NCBI GenBank assembly: GCA_012518155.1
Contig: JAAYTC010000108.1
Location: 1-34,835 of the forward strand
Direction of reading: 5' to 3'
DNA from: Bacteroidales bacterium
Lineage (GTDB): Bacteria > Bacteroidota > Bacteroidia > Bacteroidales > Dysgonomonadaceae
Length of the DNA stretch: 34,835 nt
Shown: positions 7,530 to 15,544 of the stretch, one piece after another
Layout: each line of letters starts with the position of its first letter
How positions within the stretch are numbered: position 1 is the stretch's first letter
The notes under the pieces: generated by a model
The model's input: only the letters and a program-made list of their open reading frames with translations
What the model was told of the DNA's origin: nothing
Databases searched by the model: none
Made by a program: the position numbers and the translations under genes

Positions 7530-7626
7530 AGTGTCAGCATTATGTTGATTACAACCGGCATGAATCAAAGGCCGATGAGGAAAGATTATTTTTAAGGGTA
7601 ATCTATTGAACCTAAACTGCAAAACA

Positions 7627-8190
7627 ATGAAACCAACCGTGTATGTGTTTCTTTTTAACGGGTATATCGACTGGGAAGTCGGATACGTGATGCCCGGTTT
7701 AATTCACTCGGGAAAAGCAAAAGTGCAATCTTTCTCGTTAGATGGGAAGAAAGTGAAATCGGCAGGAGGCTTACGCGTGAAACCCGACCTGGCAATCGAT
7801 GAGGTGAAGGTGGACGAAAATGCGCTCCTGATCCTTCCAGGGGGTGTGCCTTGGGAAGAGAATAAGATTACCGGGATGGATCAATTGGTGAAGGAGTTCC
7901 TGGAGAAAGGGATGGCAGTGGGCGCGATCTGCGCGGCGACTGTCTTCTTGGCACAGTTGGGTGTATTGGATGATATGACACACACGAGCAACGGGTTGAA
8001 GTACTTGAAGCAGCATGCTCCTGATTACGAGGGGGAGTCGCTTTACGTCGACGTGCCGGCACTGCAATCGGGAAAGCTGGTGACGGCGTCAGGGACGAGC
8101 TCGGTGGAGTTCGCGAGGGAAATTTTCTCGCTTACCCATGCCTATACCGAGGAGGAACTGGAGGAGTGGTACATGCTCTTCCGGATGTAA
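7627..8190 (+). CDS. DJ-1/PfpI family protein
   Basis: A 187-residue protein of the class-I glutamine-amidotransferase-like DJ-1/PfpI superfamily, which includes proteases, chaperones and proposed glyoxalase or deglycase activities. The nucleophile elbow is AICAAT with Cys102; Glu17 in DWEVGYVMPG corresponds to the conserved acid next to the cysteine, and His119 in MTHTSNG is a candidate third residue. LLILPGG precedes the elbow as usual. The frame is also open from a TTG at 7606, but the ATG at 7627 starts directly at the first strand (MKPTVYVFLFNGY) and is preferred. It leads a group of small genes (DUF1801, VOC) ending at a terminator. The exact activity cannot be assigned. Confidence 0.85.
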   Translation: MKPTVYVFLFNGYIDWEVGYVMPGLIHSGKAKVQSFSLDGKKVKSAGGLRVKPDLAIDEVKVDENALLILPGGVPWEENKITGMDQLVKEFLEKGMAVGAICAATVFLAQLGVLDDMTHTSNGLKYLKQHAPDYEGESLYVDVPALQSGKLVTASGTSSVEFAREIFSLTHAYTEEELEEWYMLFRM

Positions 8191-8224
8191 GACTATATCA
8201 CGTGTTTCCCTAAATTATCTTACG

Positions 8225-8608
8225 ATGTCGTCGCATTACGAAACCATCGATCAATATATCAGGGCTTATCCCGGCGAAGTACAGGAGAGGCTTGACATGC
8301 TGCGGAGACTAGTGCACGAAACGGTTCCCGAGGTGGAGGAGTCGATCAGTTACCAGATGCCGGCTTTCAGATACAAGGGAAAGATATTGCTCTATTTCGC
8401 GGCGTATAGCAACCATATCGGGGTGTATGCGACGCCCCGCGCGAACGAGGCGTACGCGGATCAATTGGCGACGATGGGTTTTAAAACATCAAAAGGAACC
8501 ATACAGTTACCCTTTAATAAACCTATTCCCGTGGAACTACTGTGCGATATCGCACGATTTAAAGCATCATCCATCGAGGAGGATAAAAAAGCAGGAGGAA
8601 AATTATGA
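8225..8608 (+). CDS. DUF1801 / YdhG-like protein
   Basis: A 127-residue protein matching the DUF1801 (PF08818) family, small alpha/beta proteins that include Bacillus YdhG, proposed as a frataxin-like iron chaperone. Recognisable stretches are IDQYIRAYPGEVQERL, VEESISYQMPAFRYKGKILLYFAAYSNHIGVYA and GTIQLPFNKPIP. An upstream in-frame extension overlaps the DJ-1-like gene and gives non-homologous sequence, so the ATG at 8225 was chosen. The stop overlaps the next start by 4 nt, implying translational coupling to the VOC protein. Length is typical. Function in this organism is unknown. Confidence 0.8.
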   Translation: MSSHYETIDQYIRAYPGEVQERLDMLRRLVHETVPEVEESISYQMPAFRYKGKILLYFAAYSNHIGVYATPRANEAYADQLATMGFKTSKGTIQLPFNKPIPVELLCDIARFKASSIEEDKKAGGKL

Positions 8609-9447
8609 ACAAGTCAATGTATCCATGCATCTGGAGCAACCATAACGCGCGGGTGATGGCTGATTTTTACGTGTCCGCCTTTCCAAACGCGCGGGTGGTA
8701 GACGAGAACCAGGCCGTAGTTGTGTTCACGGTAAACGATCAACGCATCATGCTGCTGAATGGCGGGGAGATGTTTAACCCTACACCTACTATATCGCTCA
8801 TGTACTTGAGCAGCGACGAGAAGGAGGTGGAGGAGATTTACCGGAAATTAAGTGATGGCGGCAAAGACCTAATGCCGCTCGACAGTTACGGTTTTAGCAA
8901 AAAATACGCGTGGGTGGAGGATCGGTTTGGAATGACGTGGCAGCTCTATACCGGTAACGAGAAAGATATCGCCCAAAAGATAGTGCCCACGTTGATGTTC
9001 GTGGATAAAAATAACGGCAAAGCGGAAGAGGCGGTAAACTTCTACATGTCGATTTTTCCCGCATCGGGAGAGGCGAGATTTAGCCGGTACACGGGTGAAG
9101 AGGGGGAGACCCTCGGAAATATTCAACATGGACAATTCGTGGTGAATAATTACATGATGATGATCATGGATAGCTCCTACCCGCACTCCTTTAACTTCAA
9201 CGAGGGGGTGTCGTTAGTGGTGGAGTGCAATACACAGGAAGAGATCGACCTTTACTGGGAACGCCTGATCGCCGATGGGGGCGAAGAGGGGATGTGTGGC
9301 TGGCTGAAAGACCGATTTGGGGTGAGCTGGCAGGTCGTCCCGGCGGTGATCGATAAGCTGATGCAGCGCTCACCCAAGGTGTTGGAGATGATGATGAACA
9401 TGGGGAAACTGGATATTCAGAAGCTGAGAGAAGCCGCGGAAGGATAG
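8605..9447 (+). CDS. Tandem VOC (PhnB/3-dmu-9_3-mt-type) protein
   Basis: A 280-residue protein made of two vicinal-oxygen-chelate domains of the PhnB-like type, about residues 3-118 and 128-250. Each begins with an IWSNHNARVMADFY- or LMFVDKNNGKAEEAVNFY-type strand-helix and ends with a DRFGMTWQ or DRFGVSWQ strand. Such proteins are often annotated as 3-demethylubiquinone-9 3-methyltransferase, but they are glyoxalase-fold proteins without a methyltransferase domain and their substrates are generally unknown. The start overlaps the DUF1801 stop (ATGA) and is preceded by a strong AGGAGG, uncommon in this phylum. The segment after 250 is a short helical tail. A terminator-like hairpin follows. 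Confidence 0.82.
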   Translation: MNKSMYPCIWSNHNARVMADFYVSAFPNARVVDENQAVVVFTVNDQRIMLLNGGEMFNPTPTISLMYLSSDEKEVEEIYRKLSDGGKDLMPLDSYGFSKKYAWVEDRFGMTWQLYTGNEKDIAQKIVPTLMFVDKNNGKAEEAVNFYMSIFPASGEARFSRYTGEEGETLGNIQHGQFVVNNYMMMIMDSSYPHSFNFNEGVSLVVECNTQEEIDLYWERLIADGGEEGMCGWLKDRFGVSWQVVPAVIDKLMQRSPKVLEMMMNMGKLDIQKLREAAEG

Positions 9448-9472
9448 CTCGCCTCTTTTTTACTCGATGCTT

Positions 9473-9511
9473 TTGCCCGGTACCAAGGAATATTCCAACG
9501 GTACCGGGCAA
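9473..9511. terminator. 12-bp hairpin terminator between convergent genes
   Basis: TTGCCCGGTACC (9473-9484) pairs perfectly with 9500-9511 across a 15-nt loop that itself contains GGAATATTCC. On the plus strand it is followed by TGTTTTAATT. It lies between the VOC gene and the convergent sugar dehydrogenase gene and probably serves mainly the plus-strand unit. Confidence 0.65.
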
Positions 9512-9515
9512 TGTT

Positions 9516-10763
9516 TTAATTGACTGTTGTTTTTGCCGGCCCAATGCGGTAGAGTTGTCCCGCGTCGGTCACGGCATACAAGGCACCGTCGGCCCCTTCA
9601 CCCACATCGCGGAATCGTTCCCCTTCGTCCACAAGCAACCGCTCTTCACCGATCACTTTGTTATCTTCGATTACCAGCCGCGCGATATGTCTACTGCTCA
9701 TTCCCGCGAGGAAGAGATTATTCTGCCACTCGGGAATCGCGTTGGAGCTGTAAAAGGCCATCCCGCTGGGCGAAAGTACCGGATCCCAGTAGTAAACAGG
9801 CTGTTCCAGCCCCTCCATTTGGGTGATGCCCTCTCCAACGATTTCGCCGCTATACTCGATGCCGTAGGTGATGGTGGGCCATCCGTAATTGAGCCCCGGC
9901 TTGATAAGGTTCAGCTCGTCGCCCCCCCTCGGTCCCATCTCGTTCAGCCATAATTCTCCCGTCACCGGATGTATGTCAAGTCCCTGCGCGTTGCGGTGCC
10001 CGTAGGTGTATATCTCGGGCAGCGCGCCTTCCGTACCAATAAAGGGGTTCCCGGGAACGGGATCGCCCTCCGCGGTGATGTGGATAACCTTTCCATACCC
10101 GTTGTCTAACTTTTGTGATAAGGGGCGTGTGGCACGGTCGGAACGTTCGCCGGTGGAGACGAATATATGCCCGTTTTTGTCAAACAGCAGCCGGCTGCCA
10201 AAATGCATGCTGTTGTCGTAATAGGGAATCGCTCGGAAAATGATCTCGAAGTTTTCGATGCTCGTTTCATCGTCCGAAAGCCTGCCTTTTCCCACCGCGG
10301 TTAACGATCCCTGGGCAGTTCGTTCCGCCAGCGTGAAGTAGAGCACCCGGCTGGTTTCGAAGTCGGGCGCGGGAGCCACGTCCATTAATCCTCCTTGACG
10401 GCGGTCGTCCACTTCCGGGAAACCTTCAATTTTGTCGCTAAGGGTGCCATCGAGTTGGGCTACACGCAGGGTGCCTCCCTTTTCGGTGATGGCGATCCTG
10501 CCGTCAGGCAGGGCGGTCACGGCCCAAGGGCTCGAAAGATCATCCGTCAAGACCTCTATCGTGTATTCTGTAGTAGTTCGCACGCCCGCGACACGGGTCT
10601 GCCCCTCGAACGCGGGTTGGAAGTCAGAATTGGGGGCCTCTGTTTCCACGGGGGGCAAAGTGCCCTCGGGGAGTTCCTTTTGCTCTTCTTTTTGTTGTTC
10701 GCACGACGCGGAGAGTAATGTAAACGCTACCGCGAAAAGAATAGACATCTTAAATTGGTTCAT
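9516..10763 (-). CDS. Lipoprotein sugar dehydrogenase, soluble PQQ family
   Basis: A 415-residue envelope lipoprotein of the glucose/sorbosone dehydrogenase family (PF07995), a six-bladed propeller whose characterised members oxidise aldose sugars with PQQ. The lipobox LSASC puts the lipidated Cys at 21, followed by a charged, Glu-rich linker to about 60. The propeller covers about 70-412, with SSPWAVTALPDGRIAITEK at its start and the family hallmarks YTYGHRNAQGL and NEMGPRGGDELNLI, then GLNYGWP. No PQQ synthesis genes are in the window, so cofactor use is inferred from the family only. It is convergent with the VOC unit and divergent from qorB across a 356-bp gap. Confidence 0.85.
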   Translation of the reverse strand: MNQFKMSILFAVAFTLLSASCEQQKEEQKELPEGTLPPVETEAPNSDFQPAFEGQTRVAGVRTTTEYTIEVLTDDLSSPWAVTALPDGRIAITEKGGTLRVAQLDGTLSDKIEGFPEVDDRRQGGLMDVAPAPDFETSRVLYFTLAERTAQGSLTAVGKGRLSDDETSIENFEIIFRAIPYYDNSMHFGSRLLFDKNGHIFVSTGERSDRATRPLSQKLDNGYGKVIHITAEGDPVPGNPFIGTEGALPEIYTYGHRNAQGLDIHPVTGELWLNEMGPRGGDELNLIKPGLNYGWPTITYGIEYSGEIVGEGITQMEGLEQPVYYWDPVLSPSGMAFYSSNAIPEWQNNLFLAGMSSRHIARLVIEDNKVIGEERLLVDEGERFRDVGEGADGALYAVTDAGQLYRIGPAKTTVN

Positions 10764-10871
10764 ACCGGTCTGTTTAAATGATTTGTATATTACTGTGATT
10801 GTTTTGGAGCCAAAACGGGCGCACGCTCATATAACACCCTCTGTACTATAATTGTTTACCGAAGTTTCGGG

Positions 10872-10995
10872 GCGCGTATTTACCCTTCGTGAAAGGATAG
10901 CTGCACGTATTTACGTGTTATGAAGACGATGGCAGCGGGTATTAAGTTTCGTGAAGAGATGGAAGTGCGTATTACGTTTCGTGAAGACGATAACA
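10872..10995. repeat. Four imperfect ~31-bp tandem repeats
   Basis: Units at 10872-10902, 10903-10934, 10935-10964 and 10965-10995 (31, 32, 30 and 31 bp) share a GCGnGTATT start and a TTCGTGAAGA-like middle. They occupy the divergent gap 10764-11119 between the sugar dehydrogenase and qorB genes. No spacer structure like a CRISPR array is present and no protein is evident. Nothing else is recognisable in the gap, and no clear TAnnTTTG element was found there. Confidence 0.65.
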
Positions 10996-11119
10996 GGCCG
11001 GGACGGTTTGAATTACTGGATGAAAATAACATTTAGGGAAGCCCAAGTGTTATAGTAACTAATTAGGTGCATCACGATATGCCGAAACATAATCAAACTC
11101 ATATTAAAACAATAATTGT

Positions 11120-11962
11120 ATGAAAACAGGAATTACGGGAGCTACCGGGCAATTGGGCCGTCTGGTAGTAGAGAAACTAAAAGGAAAAGTAAATAACGAT
11201 ACGCTGGTCGCGTTGGTGCGGTCGCCGGAGAAGGCGAGCAGCCTGGGCATCGAGGCAAGGGCATTCGATTATACCCGGCCCGATACATTGGCAGAAGCAC
11301 TTAAAGGGATTGATCACCTGCTGCTGATCTCCAGTAATGAGGTGGGACAACGTAGGGCACAACACGAGAATGTGATTAACGCGGCACGTGAGGCGGGCGT
11401 GAAATGGATCGTCTACACGAGCTTGCTGTACGCCGATCGCTCGTCATTGAGCCTTGCCAAGGAGCATGCCGACACGGAACAGTTGTTGAAGGAATCGGGC
11501 ATCCCGCACACCATCCTACGGAACGGTTGGTATACCGAGAATTACACCGGTTCGATCGATGGAGCGCTGCAAGCCGGGGCATTTATTGGCAGTGCCGGAG
11601 AGGGGAAGATCTCTTCGGCCCCGAGGGAAGATTATGCCGAAGCGGCCGCCGTGGTACTGTCGGAAGAAGGGCACGTGGGAAAGGTATACGAGCTGGCGGG
11701 GGACACGTCGTACACGCTGAAAGAGCTGGCCGCGGAGGTATCCAAGCAGACTGGAAAAGAGATTCCTTATAACAACTTGCCGGAAGGGGAGTACGCGAAA
11801 GTGTTGGCGTCGGCCGGGGTCCCGGAGGAGTTCGCGCACGCGATCGCCCAGTGGGACGCGGGAGCTTCGAACAACGACCTGTTTAATGACGAGCGGGTGC
11901 TTTCGAAGCTGATCGGTAGGCCCACCACGCCCTTGAGCGACACCGTGAAAAGAGCTATTTGA
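11120..11962 (+). CDS. qorB: NAD(P)H:quinone oxidoreductase QorB-like
   Basis: A 280-residue NmrA-like atypical short-chain dehydrogenase closely resembling E. coli QorB (YtfG), which reduces quinones with NADPH. The cofactor motif GATGQLG is at residues 7-13. Long stretches recall QorB, for example HLLLISSNEVGQR, NVINAAREAGVKWIVYTSLL, ILRNGWYTENY, GKVYELAGD and a C-terminal LSKLIGRPTTPL. The length equals the family norm. The ATG at 11120 starts the first strand. The gene is transcribed alone and its last 8 nt overlap the convergent tricorn-like gene. The role is probably to remove reactive quinones, by family analogy. Confidence 0.88.
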   Translation: MKTGITGATGQLGRLVVEKLKGKVNNDTLVALVRSPEKASSLGIEARAFDYTRPDTLAEALKGIDHLLLISSNEVGQRRAQHENVINAAREAGVKWIVYTSLLYADRSSLSLAKEHADTEQLLKESGIPHTILRNGWYTENYTGSIDGALQAGAFIGSAGEGKISSAPREDYAEAAAVVLSEEGHVGKVYELAGDTSYTLKELAAEVSKQTGKEIPYNNLPEGEYAKVLASAGVPEEFAHAIAQWDAGASNNDLFNDERVLSKLIGRPTTPLSDTVKRAI

Positions 11963-14900
11963 TCTCGAACTCGATCCACTCCGAACGATCGGGTGGAGTG
12001 GGAGTGGCGACCTTCGGGCGAGGGTTTGATTTGAGCTCTTCCAGGAGTACTTCCACGGCTTTCTCCAGCGAAGGATCGTTGCCGTTGGCCAGCTCTTCGG
12101 GACGGTCTACCACCTCGATATCGGGGTAAACGCCGATCCCTTCGATGATCCATTGTCCGCTATGGTCGTAGATTCCGAAGCGGGGGACAGAGATGTAGCC
12201 GCCGTCCACCAGCCGGGCGTTGCCGGAGATGCCGACGAGCCCTCCCCAGGTGCGGGTGCCGATTAGCTTCCCTTCGCCGGTCTCCCGGAAGAAGTAGGGA
12301 AACGCGTCGCCCCCGGAGGATGAGTAACCATTAATTAACATCGCCTTGGGTCCGTCGTGCGCGATACCGGGCGATTTCATGGGAAGGGGCAGTCCGTTGC
12401 GGTGCCAGTAGACGAGCGTGCGCCGATTCAGGAGGTCGATCATCCGGTCGGGGATAAAACCGCCGCCGTTATACCGGTCGTCGATAATAAGCGCATCTTT
12501 GTGGTGATACGCGAGCATCCCCTTGAAGAGCTCCCGGTTTCCATCGATGGCGGTGTTGGGCACGTGAATGTAACCAATACGCCCCCCCGATAGTCGGTCG
12601 GTCATCTCGCGGCGTTCGCGCACCCAATCCATGTAGCGGAGCTCATGCTCGTTGGTGATGGTGTGCACCGTGGAAGTTCGGGGTGTAGCACCGGAAGAGG
12701 AGGCTACCGTGAGCTCGATATGCCGATTCCCCAAGTTTTCCAGTAGTTCGTAGGGGTTTTGATCGGTGGTGAGCTCTTGGCCGTTGATTGCCAAGATGAA
12801 ATCTCCCTCCTTCACGTCCACTCCCATTTCGGTGAGCGGTGAGCGTCGGCTCTGGTTCCAGTTCTCGCCGGCGTATATTTTTCGAATCTTGTAGCGGCCG
12901 GCGGAGAGGTCTGCTTCCAGTTCCGCGCCGAGGAGTCCCCCCTCCACGCGATCCACTCGCGCGATATCGCCCCAGTCTACGTACGCGTGGCCGGTATTGG
13001 TTTCGCTCACCACCTCGTTCAAGATATAGTCGAGGTCGAACCGGCTCGGCACGTATGGCAGCAGTTCGCCGTAACTTTTTTGTATCCCGTCCCAATCTAC
13101 CCCGTGCAAGTTATCGACGTAAAAGTAGTCCCGGAAAATGCGAAACGCGTCGGCATAAATCTGGTTCCACTCCTCCCGGGGATCGATCTTCATTGTCAAG
13201 TGCTCGAGGTTGAGGGTGTTTTCCCCCACTTTTTGTCCCGGTTGGTTCTTGGCAATCGCGTAATTGCTTCCCGTGCGGTAGATAAACGATTTTCCGTCGG
13301 CGGCGAGTTGCCCGTTGTTCGCGCCGTTCAGGATATCTTCGATTTTCTCCTCCTTGATGTGGTAGCGTGCTATTTTGTTGCCCGTGCTAAAGAGAAGCCC
13401 TTCCTCCACGGCCCCGATAAGGCGGTAGTTGCCAGCTTCTACCGGCAGTGCCTGTACCCGGCGGTTGATATTATCAAGGTCGATGGTCACTTTTACCTTG
13501 TCGGCCGCTGCTTTACCGCCGGTTTTTTCACCGTTGTTTTCCTTATCGTTCCCTCGATCTTGATTATCGTTCCCTCGATCTTGATTACTGTTCCCTCGAT
13601 CTTGATTACTGTTCCCTCGATCGCGATTACCCGTGGCGTTGCCTTGGTCCCCGTAGGATTCACGATCCTCTTTGTAGGGCGCGAGGCTCGTACCATCGTC
13701 CCTCAGCGGGAGAGCGTAGACGCGGGTAGCGTTATTATAGAGATAATCGAATTCGAAACTGCTGAATGCCAGGTTGAAATCGCGATTGGAGAGGAAGAAG
13801 AGGAATTTCCCGTCCCGGCTGAAAATGGGACTATGGTCGGAGTAGGTCTCGCCGGTCAATTGATGTTTTCGGCCGGTGGAGAGCTGGTAAGCCCAGAGAG
13901 CCGACTGGTAGTTGGGCGACGATTTGCTGTACGCGATCCAGTCCCCGTCGGGCGACCAGCTATAGTCGTTAATCTCTTCGGCGGTCGCTTCATCGATCGC
14001 GGTTTGCTTCCCGGCGGCAATATCCACCAGCCAGAGCTTCATTCCCCGGTCGCTATACACCAGGTGAGTGGAGCGGGGCGACCATTCCGGGGCGTGTTTC
14101 CATGCCGATGAGCCTCGAGTAATTTGGCGCGGCTCGGCCCCTTTGGTGTTCTCCAGGAGATAGAGTTCGTACTCTCCCGTCGCGTCGGAGTAGTAGGCAA
14201 TCTGTTTGCCGTCGGGCGACCATGTCGGGGATATTTCCCGTACTCCTTGTGTGTTGGTGAGGTTCTGCACCTCCCCCTTTTCGGCCGGCAGGCTGAAGAT
14301 ATCGCCCCGGGCTTCGAAGAGTGCCCTTTTCCCCGAGGGGGAGAGGCTATAACTACCAATAAACTCCTTCACGTTTCGGAAGGAGGCGTGTAGGTGCGGG
14401 TTGTCATAGAGAATTCCCACGTTGATTTTTCGGTCGTTGCCGGTCGTCAGGTCCAACACGTGCAGGTAACCTCCCAGTTCGTACACCAGTTGGCCGTTAC
14501 TGCCCGAGGGCCACATCACGTCGAAGTTACTATGACGCGTGATCTGTTGATCTTGCCCTGTGGTAAGGTCGTGTCGCCATATATTGAGGCGTGTATCGCG
14601 GTCGGACGCGTAATAAATGGCGTTTTCGTGCCACACCGGCCATTGGTCTGAGCCGGCCCACCGGGTGATTTTCCGTGAACTGTTGTTATCGAGGTCGTAG
14701 CTCCAGAGCTCCGTGGCGCGTCCCCCCTTGTAGCGTTTCCAGGTCCTGAATTCACGATCTACCGGCGTGAAGCAGAGTTGGGATCCATCCGGTGAGAAGG
14801 TGGCAAATCCCCCGTTAATGATGGGGAGTGCTTCCTCGAGCCCCCCCTCCAGTGAGACAGTAAAGTAGCGTCCATTTCGGTCACCAAACGGGGTGCGATT

Positions 14901-15302
14901 TGCCCGAAAGAGCACCCTCTTGCTGTCGGGCGTCCAATCGAGCACCACGTGATCGAATCCCCCACGGGGGGGCATCACGCCTGCCGAATTATAGAAGGTA
15001 AGTTGCCGTGCCGAGCCTCCCCCCGCGGGAATTACCCACACTTGGCGACTGCCGGAGTACTCCGCCGAGAAGGCGATCCATTGCCCATCGGGAGAGATTT
15101 TGGGAAAGAGTTCGATGCCGGGGTGAGAGGTGAGCCTTTTGGCCGTGCCCCCGTGCGCCGGTACTGTCCATATGTCGCCGGCATACACAAACGCTATCAG
15201 GTCGCCGTTAATATCCGGTTGCCTCATCATCCGGGCATCGTTCATTGAATAAACGTTCCAACAAGTAGCGATCGTGACGATCAGAATAAATTGTTTTAAC
15301 AT
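11955..15302 (-). CDS. Tricorn-like serine protease (S41)
   Basis: A 1115-residue homologue of the tricorn protease, a giant peptidase that trims oligopeptides. An export signal covers residues 1-19. Beta-propeller blades with repeated SPDG(K/Q) motifs (FPKISPDGQWIAFSAEYSG, PTWSPDGKQIAYYSD, YSWSPDGDWIAYS) fill about 25-540. A low-complexity Asn/Asp/Arg/Gly/Gln linker built from a 21-bp DNA repeat follows at about 559-586. The C-terminal part holds a C1-like helical region, a PDZ-like domain (EGDFILAINGQELT) and the S41 catalytic domain with GYSSSGGD; the nucleophile is among Ser994-996. His in TNTGHAYVD and Glu in IIEGIGVYPD are likely partners. Because of the signal it should act in the periplasm, unlike archaeal tricorn. 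Its promoter element abuts the ATG. Confidence 0.9.
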   Translation of the reverse strand: MLKQFILIVTIATCWNVYSMNDARMMRQPDINGDLIAFVYAGDIWTVPAHGGTAKRLTSHPGIELFPKISPDGQWIAFSAEYSGSRQVWVIPAGGGSARQLTFYNSAGVMPPRGGFDHVVLDWTPDSKRVLFRANRTPFGDRNGRYFTVSLEGGLEEALPIINGGFATFSPDGSQLCFTPVDREFRTWKRYKGGRATELWSYDLDNNSSRKITRWAGSDQWPVWHENAIYYASDRDTRLNIWRHDLTTGQDQQITRHSNFDVMWPSGSNGQLVYELGGYLHVLDLTTGNDRKINVGILYDNPHLHASFRNVKEFIGSYSLSPSGKRALFEARGDIFSLPAEKGEVQNLTNTQGVREISPTWSPDGKQIAYYSDATGEYELYLLENTKGAEPRQITRGSSAWKHAPEWSPRSTHLVYSDRGMKLWLVDIAAGKQTAIDEATAEEINDYSWSPDGDWIAYSKSSPNYQSALWAYQLSTGRKHQLTGETYSDHSPIFSRDGKFLFFLSNRDFNLAFSSFEFDYLYNNATRVYALPLRDDGTSLAPYKEDRESYGDQGNATGNRDRGNSNQDRGNSNQDRGNDNQDRGNDKENNGEKTGGKAAADKVKVTIDLDNINRRVQALPVEAGNYRLIGAVEEGLLFSTGNKIARYHIKEEKIEDILNGANNGQLAADGKSFIYRTGSNYAIAKNQPGQKVGENTLNLEHLTMKIDPREEWNQIYADAFRIFRDYFYVDNLHGVDWDGIQKSYGELLPYVPSRFDLDYILNEVVSETNTGHAYVDWGDIARVDRVEGGLLGAELEADLSAGRYKIRKIYAGENWNQSRRSPLTEMGVDVKEGDFILAINGQELTTDQNPYELLENLGNRHIELTVASSSGATPRTSTVHTITNEHELRYMDWVRERREMTDRLSGGRIGYIHVPNTAIDGNRELFKGMLAYHHKDALIIDDRYNGGGFIPDRMIDLLNRRTLVYWHRNGLPLPMKSPGIAHDGPKAMLINGYSSSGGDAFPYFFRETGEGKLIGTRTWGGLVGISGNARLVDGGYISVPRFGIYDHSGQWIIEGIGVYPDIEVVDRPEELANGNDPSLEKAVEVLLEELKSNPRPKVATPTPPDRSEWIEFEIK
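13544..13627. repeat. Four 21-bp repeats inside the tricorn-like gene
   Basis: Units at 13544-13564, 13565-13585, 13586-13606 and 13607-13627 share GTTCCCTCGAT. The first two are identical, the third differs in its second to fourth bases, and the fourth also has CGC for CTT. Translated on the minus strand, they give heptads of the type QDRGN(S/D)N, a flexible linker between propeller and protease halves. Copy number could vary without breaking the frame. Confidence 0.8.
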
Positions 15303-15306
15303 TCTA

Positions 15307-15314
15307 CAAATGTA
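15307..15314 (-). promoter_or_regulatory. -7 element TACATTTG adjacent to the tricorn-like start
   Basis: Minus-strand TACATTTG matches TAnnTTTG and ends 4 nt before the ATG at 15302. As for fur, transcription would start at about the start codon, predicting a leaderless mRNA. A TTTAC at the -33 distance is only a partial match. Confidence 0.5.
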
Positions 15315-15403
15315 CGCTTTTTTTTCGAAATTTTCGTAAACTCTCTTTTATAGTTTCGTACACGGGATTTAATTTTTAACTGTCAATTGATCAATAATTT
15401 GAT

Positions 15404-15411
15404 TATCTTTG
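15404..15411 (+). promoter_or_regulatory. -7 element TATCTTTG of the oadA-like gene
   Basis: TATCTTTG matches TAnnTTTG on the plus strand. The start would be near 15418, leaving a leader of about 125 nt before the ATG at 15545. A TTG at 15387-15389 is closer than the usual spacing. Confidence 0.55.
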
Positions 15412-15426
15412 TAGTATGCCGTGCGA

Positions 15427-15451
15427 AATGCCATTCAACTAAATTGGCATT
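15427..15451 (+). other. Inverted repeat in the oadA leader
   Basis: AATGCCA (15427-15433) and TGGCATT (15445-15451) form a 7-bp inverted repeat with an 11-nt spacer, about 10 nt after the predicted transcription start. It could be an operator or an RNA hairpin. It does not resemble a known biotin-repressor site to me. Confidence 0.35.
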
Positions 15452-15544
15452 CATTTGTTATTACTCTAATGTCATAGAAAATGACGTTAAGAACAATGGT
15501 GTGGTGCGTGTGGAAATACCAACCAAAAAAGAAAATAAAAACGT

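Noticed and set aside
10872..10995. CRISPR array at the 31-bp repeats
   Set aside because: Units are back to back with no unique spacers, and they are too diverged from each other.
12987..14111. Long plus-strand frame of 374 codons opposite the tricorn-like gene
   Set aside because: It is antisense to a clear protease gene, encodes no recognisable domain and is explained by codon bias of the gene on the other strand.
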